A DNA stretch of 6,838 nt from Roseomonas sp. Its GTDB lineage: Bacteria > Pseudomonadota > Alphaproteobacteria > Acetobacterales > Acetobacteraceae. Made by a program: the position numbers and the translations under genes. Below the pieces are notes generated by a model. It was not told the DNA's origin and ran no database searches. It was given only the letters and a program-made list of their open reading frames with translations. Of the stretch, positions 1 to 5,567 are shown in pieces. Location of the stretch: positions 1 to 6,838 of the forward strand of contig JADCFR010000338.1 in assembly GCA_020249415.1 (NCBI GenBank). Direction: 5' to 3'. Each line of letters begins with the position of its first letter. Positions within the stretch are counted from its first letter, which is position 1.

Positions 1-66
1 ACCGCCGCCTGCCACATGGCGCTGCCCGGCAGTGGCCACAGCAAGGCCGGGGGGATCGCAGCATGA
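1..66 (+). CDS. 3' end of an unrecognised upstream gene (partial)
   Basis: The first reading frame is open from the window edge to a TGA at 64-66, giving a 21-residue tail that ends in ...SKAGGIAA. Nearly all its codons end in G or C, more so than in the competing frame 3, which favours frame 1 as the coding one. The TGA shares bases with the ATG of the following ABC ATPase (ATGA, 63-66), an arrangement typical of translationally coupled genes in one operon. By analogy with Dpp/Opp operons the gene could be a permease (DppC type), but this tail matches nothing I recognise, so that is only inference from position. Confidence 0.45.
   Translation, partial: TAACHMALPGSGHSKAGGIAA
49..55 (+). promoter_or_regulatory. 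Ribosome binding site of the ABC ATPase
   Basis: A run of six G followed by A lies seven bases before the ATG at 63. GGGGG can pair with the CCUCC core of the 16S rRNA tail through one G-U wobble. It lies inside the last codons of the upstream gene, which fits coupled translation and supports the ATG at 63 as the start. Confidence 0.45.
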
Positions 67-1073
67 GTGCGGCGTTGAAACCGGCCAATGAGGCACCGCT
101 GATCCGGCTGCGCGATCTGCATGTGAAGTTCGAAAGCCGCGACCGCACCGTGCATGCGGTGAATGGCGTTGATCTGGACCTTGCCGCTGGGGAGGTGCTC
201 TGCATCCTGGGCGAATCAGGTTCCGGCAAATCCGTGACACTGCGCGCGCTGATGAAGCTTTTGCCCAAAACCGCGAAGGTCACCGGTGAGATCCAGGTGG
301 CCGGGCGCGATGTGCAGGCCATGAATGAAGGCCAGCTTGCCGATTTCCGCGGCGGCGATGTGGCCATGATCTTCCAGGAACCCATGACGGCGCTCGACCC
401 GGTTTTCACCATCGGGCGGCAGATCGCCGAGACCGTGCAGCGCCATGAAGGGGCCAGCCGCAGTGCCGCCGATGCCAGGGCCTTGGAATTGCTGGAATTG
501 GTGCAAATCCCCTCGGCCAAGCGGCGGCTTTCCGCCTATCCCCATGAATTATCCGGGGGCTTGAGGCAGCGCGCCATGATTGCCGTGGCGCTCGCCTGCC
601 GGCCCAAGCTGCTGCTGGCGGATGAACCGACCACGGCCCTGGATGCCACGGTGCAAATCCAGGTGTTGCTGCTGCTGCGGTCCTTGCAGGAAAAGCTCGG
701 CATGGGGGTGGTGTTTGTCACCCATGATCTTGGTGTTGCTGGGGAAATCGCGGATCGCGTGGCGGTGATGTATGCCGGCAAGGTGGTGGAAACAGGCCCC
801 GTTGGCGCGCTGATGGCCGGGCCCTTGCACCCCTATGCGAAGGGCCTTCTGGGGGCGACGGTCCATGCCGGCATGCGCGGCAAGCGCCTGACGACCATCC
901 CGGGTGCGCCGCCCATGCTGGACAAGGTGCCCACGGGTTGCGCCTTCGCGCCCCGCTGTGCCGAGGTAACGGATGCCTGCCATACCGGCGTGCCCCCCTT
1001 GCGCCAAATCGTCCCTGGGCGCCAGGCGCGCTGCATCAGGGTAGCGGCGGGCGAGGGCACACCCCATATCTGA
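63..1073 (+). CDS. Dipeptide/oligopeptide ABC transporter ATP-binding protein, DppD/OppD type
   Basis: Cytoplasmic ATPase subunit that powers a Dpp/Opp-family importer for peptides or related small solutes. At 336 residues it has the usual family length. Visible motifs, in order: Walker A GESGSGKS (50-57), Q-loop at Q105 in IFQEPMTALDP, ABC signature LSGGLRQR (163-170), Walker B LLLADEPTTALD (183-194) and switch histidine H221 in VTHDLG. The C-terminal extension has the oligopeptide-transporter signature LHPYAKGLL (255-263) and four cysteines (C293, C299, C306, C324; CX5CX6CX17C). Such tails occur in DppD/OppD, and in a mycobacterial homologue the tail binds an iron-sulfur cluster; cluster binding here is inferred. 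The start is set by the ATGA overlap and a G-rich ribosome site. No DppF-type second ATPase follows, so it must lie upstream, elsewhere, or be absent. The substrate cannot be told from this subunit. The signature has Leu where the usual form is LSGGM. Confidence 0.93.
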   Translation: MSAALKPANEAPLIRLRDLHVKFESRDRTVHAVNGVDLDLAAGEVLCILGESGSGKSVTLRALMKLLPKTAKVTGEIQVAGRDVQAMNEGQLADFRGGDVAMIFQEPMTALDPVFTIGRQIAETVQRHEGASRSAADARALELLELVQIPSAKRRLSAYPHELSGGLRQRAMIAVALACRPKLLLADEPTTALDATVQIQVLLLLRSLQEKLGMGVVFVTHDLGVAGEIADRVAVMYAGKVVETGPVGALMAGPLHPYAKGLLGATVHAGMRGKRLTTIPGAPPMLDKVPTGCAFAPRCAEVTDACHTGVPPLRQIVPGRQARCIRVAAGEGTPHI

Positions 1074-1092
1074 AAAAAGTGAAACTTGCCGT

Positions 1093-1121
1093 GGCCTGCG
1101 CGGCGCGGCAGAAGCCTTTTT
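1093..1121 (+). terminator. Probable imperfect rho-independent terminator after the ABC ATPase
   Basis: Twenty bases after the ATPase stop an imperfect hairpin can form. GGC (1093-1095) pairs with GCC (1114-1116), CTGC (1096-1099) with GCAG (1108-1111) and GC (1100-1101) with GC (1105-1106), around a GGC loop, with small bulges at 1107 and 1112-1113. Five T follow directly (1117-1121). Nine pairs with bulges plus T5 is a modest but plausible terminator, and its place between two functionally unrelated genes fits. It was found by eye; no folding energy was calculated. Confidence 0.42.
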
Positions 1122-1226
1122 GAGACGGGTGCTCTCGCCCGGCTCTGTCCCGCGGTCCGGGGCCGCTTTCGCGGTCGCGCTCTGCCATGGTGCCGGTCCT
1201 GCGGGGGCGGCTTGGGTTGGAATGAT
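1122..1226 (+). other. Leader region of the efflux operon, no clear promoter seen
   Basis: This GC-rich stretch before the adaptor gene has no convincing -35/-10 pair that I can see, although a promoter is expected if the preceding hairpin terminates. It holds a 7-base direct repeat CGCGGTC (1151-1157 and 1170-1176, 19 bases apart) and a short hairpin, GGCCGC (1161-1166) with GCGGTC (1171-1176) around TTTC. Either could be a regulator site or chance in GC-rich DNA. The adaptor frame stays open back to a TTG at 1086, but the translation of this part (arginine-, glycine- and cysteine-rich) does not look like protein of the family. Confidence 0.3.
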
Positions 1227-2342
1227 ATGCGCACCATTACGCAGCTAGGTCTTTTGGCCCTGATCGCCGGCGCTGGCGCCGCCTGGCATTTCAAGGGCGA
1301 GGAATATGGCCTGCCCGCGCCACTCGCCTTGGTCGGGCTGCAGCCCGCGGCCACGCAGGGGCCCGCGCGTGGTGGCCCTTCCGGGCCGATTGGCGTTGTT
1401 GTCCAGCCGGTGCGCACGGGCCTTGTGGTGGATAAGGTCGAAAGTATCGGCACGGTGCGCGCGCGTGAGGCAGTGACCATTACTGGCAAGATTGTTGGCA
1501 TTGTCACCCATATCCGCTTCACCGAAGGCCAGAAGGTGCAGGCGGGTGAAACCCTGGTGGAGCTTGATTCCGGCGCGGTTTCGGCTGAACTGGATCAGGC
1601 CCGCGCGCTATTGGATGATGCACGCAATCAATTGCAGCGCGCCCGTGGTTTGCAGGCTGGCCAGACCATTGCGGCGCAGCGGCTGGATACGCTGGAAGCG
1701 GTGGCGCGCCAGGCGGAAGGCCGCGTGCGGCAATCCGAGGCGAAGCTTGAGGAATTGCGCGTGACCGCGCCCTTCAGTGGTCGGGTTGGCTTGCGGCAGG
1801 TGAGCCTTGGCGCGCTGATCCAGCCCGGCACGGCGATTACCACGCTTGATGATTTCTCCCGCGTGCGGGTTGAATTCGCGGTGCCTGAAGTGTTTCTGGC
1901 GCGTTTGCAAACTGGCCGGCAGGTGACCGCGCGCAGCACCGCCTATGGCGATCGGCGCTTCAATGGTGAGGTCGCCATTATTGATACGCGCATTGACCCG
2001 GCCACGCGCAGCGTGCGCGTGATCAGCGAATTCGACAATGCGGATGAGGCGCTGCGCCCCGGCCTGTTCCTGAATGTGGAAATGGTGCTGGAAGAACGCC
2101 CGACCGCCTTACTGATCCCCGAGGAAGCGATTGACCCGGTGGGGGATCGCGCCTTTGTCTATGTCATTCGCGATGGGCGCGCGAAACGCCAGGAAGTGAA
2201 GCTTGGGCTCCGCCTGCCCGGTGAGGTCGAAATCCGCGAAGGGGTCGCCGCCGGCGAGGCGGTTGTGGTGCGCGGCATTCAACGCTTGCGCCCGGATGCG
2301 CCGGTGCGCATCATCGAAACCATCACGCGTCCGACAAGCTGA
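1227..2342 (+). CDS. RND efflux periplasmic adaptor subunit (membrane fusion protein)
   Basis: Periplasmic adaptor that links an inner-membrane RND pump to an outer-membrane channel. From the ATG at 1227 it has 371 residues, typical for MexH/MdtA/AcrA-like adaptors. Residues 4-20 form one hydrophobic signal-anchor segment, with no lipobox cysteine, so it is probably held by an uncleaved anchor or is secreted. A Gly/Pro-rich linker follows (about 39-54). The first lipoyl half is at about 80-114 (FTEGQKVQAGETLVELD), the alpha-hairpin coiled coil at about 117-176, and the second lipoyl half begins with VTAPFSGRVG (179-188). The beta-barrel and membrane-proximal domains follow, including the GLFLNVEM stretch near the end of the barrel. 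The frame is open upstream to a TTG at 1086, but that start would fall inside the putative terminator and would put 47 polar residues before the anchor, so I chose the ATG. Its ribosome site is weak (GGTTGGA at about 1215-1221). The RND pump gene follows after 14 bases, so the two form an operon. Confidence 0.94.
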   Translation: MRTITQLGLLALIAGAGAAWHFKGEEYGLPAPLALVGLQPAATQGPARGGPSGPIGVVVQPVRTGLVVDKVESIGTVRAREAVTITGKIVGIVTHIRFTEGQKVQAGETLVELDSGAVSAELDQARALLDDARNQLQRARGLQAGQTIAAQRLDTLEAVARQAEGRVRQSEAKLEELRVTAPFSGRVGLRQVSLGALIQPGTAITTLDDFSRVRVEFAVPEVFLARLQTGRQVTARSTAYGDRRFNGEVAIIDTRIDPATRSVRVISEFDNADEALRPGLFLNVEMVLEERPTALLIPEEAIDPVGDRAFVYVIRDGRAKRQEVKLGLRLPGEVEIREGVAAGEAVVVRGIQRLRPDAPVRIIETITRPTS

Positions 2343-2344
2343 GC

Positions 2345-2348
2345 AGGG
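2345..2348 (+). promoter_or_regulatory. Ribosome binding site of the RND pump
   Basis: AGGG lies eight bases before the ATG at 2357, in the short gap after the adaptor stop (2340-2342). It supports this start and separate re-initiation on a shared message. Confidence 0.5.
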
Positions 2349-2356
2349 CTGAACCC

Positions 2357-5300
2357 ATGGTCCTTTCCGATATCTCGATCAAGCGGCCGGTTTTTGCCAC
2401 TGTCATCAGCCTGATGCTGATCGTGCTTGGCATCGCTTCGCTGTATAAGATGCCGATCCGCGAATACCCGAAGATCGACCCACCCATCATTCAGGTCATC
2501 ACCACCTATCGCGGTGCCTCGGCACCTGTGGTGGATAATCAGATCACGGAGATCCTGGAAGGTGCCGTCGCGGGGATTGAGGGCATCAAATCCATCCAAT
2601 CCCAATCGCGCGATGAACGCAGCCAGATCACGCTTGAATTCCGCCTGACGCGCGATGTGGATAGTGCCGCCAATGATGTGCGTGACCGTGTGGCGCGTGC
2701 CTTGGCGCGCCTGCCGGAACAGGCCGATACGCCAATTGTGCAAAAGGTGGATGGCGATAGTCGCCCCATTTTGTGGATTGCGCTCAATTCCGAAACCCTG
2801 TCTCCGCTCGACCTGACCGACATCGCGCGCCGGCGCATTGTTGATCGCTTGGCGATTGTGGAAGGTGTCGCGCAGGTTCTGGTGCTGGGTGAGCGGCGCT
2901 TTTCCATGCGCATCTGGCTGGACCGGCAAGCACTCGCCGCGCGTGGGCTGACGGTGCAGGATGTGGAAGACGCGATCCGGCGCGAGAATGTGGAATTGCC
3001 CGGCGGGCGCATTGAGAGCACCGCGCGCGAATTGACGGTGCGAACCGATTCACGCATGAGCACGCCTGACCAGTTCCGTCAGGTGGTGGTGGCGCGGGGA
3101 ACGGGCGGCGCGCAGGTATTGCTGGGCGAAGTGGCGCGGGTTGAGGTTGGCGCGGAAGATACGCGCGGCGGCTACCGCATCAATGGCCGGCCATCCATCG
3201 GGCTTGGCATTCTGCGCCAATCCACCGCCAATACGCTGGCGGTTGCCGATGGCGTGAAGGCGGAATTGGAACGCATCAAGCCCACATTACCGCCCGGCGT
3301 GGATGCCACCATTGGCTATGATGAAAGCCTGTTCATCGCCCAATCCATCTATGAGGTTGAGCACGCGCTGATGATCGCGCTGGCGCTGGTGGTGGGTGTG
3401 ATCTTCCTGTTCCTGCGTTCCGTGCGCGCCACCATCATTCCCGCCGTTGCCATTCCGGTATCCATCGTGGCGTCTTTCCTGCCCATGGCGGTATTCGGAT
3501 TTTCGGTGAATGTGCTCACGCTTTTGGGGCTGGTGCTGGCGATTGGTCTTGTGGTGGATGATGCCATTGTGGTGTTGGAAAACATCCACAGGCGAATAGA
3601 GCTTGGCGAGGATCCCTTGCTCGCTTCCTTGCTCGGCTCACGCGAAATTGCCTTTGCCGTTATTGCGACCACCCTGGTGCTGGTTTCGGTCTTCCTGCCG
3701 CTATCCTTCATGGGGGGCAATACGGGCAGGCTATTCACGGAATTCGGCATAGCCCTTGCCGCATCGGTCTTATTCTCGGGGCTGATAGCACTCACACTCA
3801 CACCCATGATGTGTTCCAAGCTGCTACGTGCGCATGAGGGTGAGGGGCTTCTGGTGCGCATGACAGAGCCCTTCTTCGTTGCGATGAATGAGGCCTTGCG
3901 CTGGACCTTGGATAAGGCGCTCCGCGCCCCGCTGTTGGTCATGGGCGCATCGGCGGCCATGTCGCTTTTTGCCGTGGTGCTGTTCAATGCGCTGCCCAAG
4001 GAATTCGCCCCCACCGAGGATCGTGGTGTGGTCATCATCCCGACCACGGGGCCGGAAGGTGCTTCCTTCCCCTATACGGTTGAACATGTGATCCGCCTTG
4101 AGAACCTGCTGCAACGCTATCTGGATAGTGGTGAGGCATTCGCAGTCTTCGCGACGGTGGGTGGCTTCCAGCGCCCGGCCGTTGGTAATATCGCCAATGT
4201 CTTTGTGCGCCTGGCCCCCTGGAGTGCGCGGGATCGTAAGCAACAAGCCATTGCTGCCGAGATTTTCCCGCTGGTCGCCAGCATTCCTGGTATTCGCGGC
4301 TTTGCGCTGAACCCGCCATCGCTTGGTCAGCGCGGCTTCCAGCCGCCGGTGCAATTCGTGATTGGCGGGCCGGATTACGATACGCTGATCGCCTGGCGTG
4401 ATGCCTTCATTGAAAAGGCGCGCACCAATCCGCGCCTGCTCAACCTTGACCATAATTTCAAGGAAACCAAGCCGGAGGTCCGCGTGGATATTGATCGGCG
4501 TAAGGCCGCTGATCTGGGCATTTCCATTGCCGCTGTGGGCCGCACCATTGAAACCCTGATGGGCTCGCGCGAGGTCACCACCTATGTCGTGGGTGGACAG
4601 GAATACAAGGTACTGTTGCAGGCGCCCGAATCCGCGCGGCTTTCACCCTATGATCTGCAAAATGTCTTTGTGCGCACGGGAAGCGGTGGGCTGGTGCCGC
4701 TTTCCAATGTGGTGACGCTGTCCGAACGCGCCCGCGCGCAAACCCTCTCGCGGCAGGATCGTGTGCGGGCCATTACCATCACGGCCTCTCTCGCGCCTGG
4801 CTATTCGCTGGGTGAGGCCTTGGATTTCCTTGATCGCACGGCGAAGGAAGTGCTGCCGCAGGAAGCGCGTATTTCCTATCTGGGGCAGAGCCTGGAATTC
4901 CGTGAAAGCTCCGGCGCGCTTTACGTGACCTTTGCGCTGGCGCTGCTGGTGGTGTTCCTGGTGCTGGCAGCGCAGTTCGAAAGCTTTGTGCATCCCTTTG
5001 TCATATTGCTGTCCACACCCTTGGCGGTGACGGGTGGCCTTTTGGCGCTTTGGGTGACGGGGCAGACACTGAATGTCTTCAGCCAGATCGGCATGGTCTT
5101 GCTGATTGGCCTCATGGCGAAGAACGGCATTCTGGTGGTGGAATTCGCCAATCAGCTCCGTGATCGCGGCATGAGTATTCGTGATGCGGTGTTGGAAGCT
5201 TCTGTGGTGCGGCTGCGCCCGATCCTGATGACCTCTATCGCAACCGTTCTCGGTGCCGTGCCGCTCGCCATGGCAACCGGGGCGGGGGCGGAAAGCCGGC

Positions 5301-5482
5301 AGGCTTTGGGCGTGGTGATTGTGGGCGGCATTACGCTTTCCACGATTGTGACGCTTTACGCCGTGCCCGCGCTTTACCTGTTGTTGGCGCCCTATACCAA
5401 GCCGATTGGCGCCATCGCGGCCAAGCTGGCCGATCTGCAATCAAAGCCCGCCACGGGCCACGGCCATCAGGCGGCGGAATAA
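2357..5482 (+). CDS. RND multidrug efflux transporter permease, HAE-1 (AcrB/MexB-like) family
   Basis: Inner-membrane proton-driven pump that works as a trimer and expels hydrophobic or amphiphilic compounds through its adaptor and a TolC-like channel. Its 1041 residues match AcrB-type length. Twelve membrane segments can be placed: TM1 at about 10-28, TM2 337-353, TM3 359-378, TM4 385-405, TM5 431-451, TM6 463-482, TM7 524-543, TM8 856-872, TM9 881-900, TM10 906-926, TM11 about 958-978 and TM12 about 990-1008, with two large periplasmic loops after TM1 and TM7. The proton-relay residues are present: D401 and D402 in LVVDDAIVV (TM4), K922 in LMAKNGILVVEF (TM10), and R952 and T959 in VRLRPILMTS (TM11). 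They correspond to AcrB D407, D408, K940, R971 and T978. Other HAE-1 hallmarks are the N-terminal SIKRPVFA and FAPTEDRG (550-557) after TM7. The transporter looks intact. Substrates cannot be predicted from this reading, and no outer-membrane factor gene follows. Confidence 0.97.
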   Translation: MVLSDISIKRPVFATVISLMLIVLGIASLYKMPIREYPKIDPPIIQVITTYRGASAPVVDNQITEILEGAVAGIEGIKSIQSQSRDERSQITLEFRLTRDVDSAANDVRDRVARALARLPEQADTPIVQKVDGDSRPILWIALNSETLSPLDLTDIARRRIVDRLAIVEGVAQVLVLGERRFSMRIWLDRQALAARGLTVQDVEDAIRRENVELPGGRIESTARELTVRTDSRMSTPDQFRQVVVARGTGGAQVLLGEVARVEVGAEDTRGGYRINGRPSIGLGILRQSTANTLAVADGVKAELERIKPTLPPGVDATIGYDESLFIAQSIYEVEHALMIALALVVGVIFLFLRSVRATIIPAVAIPVSIVASFLPMAVFGFSVNVLTLLGLVLAIGLVVDDAIVVLENIHRRIELGEDPLLASLLGSREIAFAVIATTLVLVSVFLPLSFMGGNTGRLFTEFGIALAASVLFSGLIALTLTPMMCSKLLRAHEGEGLLVRMTEPFFVAMNEALRWTLDKALRAPLLVMGASAAMSLFAVVLFNALPKEFAPTEDRGVVIIPTTGPEGASFPYTVEHVIRLENLLQRYLDSGEAFAVFATVGGFQRPAVGNIANVFVRLAPWSARDRKQQAIAAEIFPLVASIPGIRGFALNPPSLGQRGFQPPVQFVIGGPDYDTLIAWRDAFIEKARTNPRLLNLDHNFKETKPEVRVDIDRRKAADLGISIAAVGRTIETLMGSREVTTYVVGGQEYKVLLQAPESARLSPYDLQNVFVRTGSGGLVPLSNVVTLSERARAQTLSRQDRVRAITITASLAPGYSLGEALDFLDRTAKEVLPQEARISYLGQSLEFRESSGALYVTFALALLVVFLVLAAQFESFVHPFVILLSTPLAVTGGLLALWVTGQTLNVFSQIGMVLLIGLMAKNGILVVEFANQLRDRGMSIRDAVLEASVVRLRPILMTSIATVLGAVPLAMATGAGAESRQALGVVIVGGITLSTIVTLYAVPALYLLLAPYTKPIGAIAAKLADLQSKPATGHGHQAAE

Positions 5483-5489
5483 CGCCGCC
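5470..5489 (+). repeat. GC-rich hairpin with the RND stop codon in its loop
   Basis: GGCGGCG (5470-5476) and CGCCGCC (5483-5489) are perfect inverted copies around a six-base loop GAATAA, which holds the TAA stop (5480-5482). No T tract follows, so it is not a classical terminator on its own. It may protect the 3' end of the message or help rho-dependent termination; that is inference. Confidence 0.4.
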
Positions 5490-5497
5490 GCCTCGGG

Positions 5498-5524
5498 CAG
5501 GGTGATTTCACGCCCTGGATTTAT
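5498..5524 (+). terminator. Possible weak terminator between the RND pump and the TPP enzyme
   Basis: CAGGGTG (5498-5504) pairs with CGCCCTG (5511-5517), seven pairs with one T-G wobble, around the loop ATTTCA. It is followed by GATTTAT, a poor T tract. Together with the preceding hairpin it could end the efflux message before the unrelated enzyme gene. The evidence is the fold alone. Confidence 0.3.
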
Positions 5525-5555
5525 CGGCTAGCTTCCGCCTCGATTTCGAATCATT

Positions 5556-5562
5556 GGGGAAG
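5556..5562 (+). promoter_or_regulatory. Ribosome binding site of the TPP enzyme
   Basis: GGGGAAG lies five bases before the ATG at 5568 and fixes that start. I saw no convincing -35/-10 promoter in the 85-base gap before it. Confidence 0.5.
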
Positions 5563-5567
5563 CGGTT

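Noticed and set aside
833..1522. 229-codon minus-strand frame spanning the gap between the ATPase and the adaptor
   Set aside because: It covers the ends of two well-supported + strand genes, has an Arg/Pro-rich composition without a domain, and shows no sign of a gene start.
2279..2929. 216-codon minus-strand frame across the adaptor-RND junction
   Set aside because: It runs antisense through the conserved RND N-terminus and shows no family resemblance.
3349..4047. 232-codon open frame on the minus strand inside the RND gene
   Set aside because: Low-complexity Ser/Thr/Arg-rich translation opposite conserved transmembrane coding sequence; expected in GC-rich DNA.
4643..5440. 265-codon open frame on the minus strand inside the RND gene
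   Set aside because: It is a shadow of the RND coding strand: the translation is rich in His, Gln and Arg with no recognisable domain, and the + strand protein is an unmistakable AcrB-type pump.
5483..5567. Possible promoter for the TPP enzyme
   Set aside because: AT-richer patches such as GATTTAT and GATTTCGAATCATT occur, but no pair of -35 and -10 elements with proper spacing could be defended.
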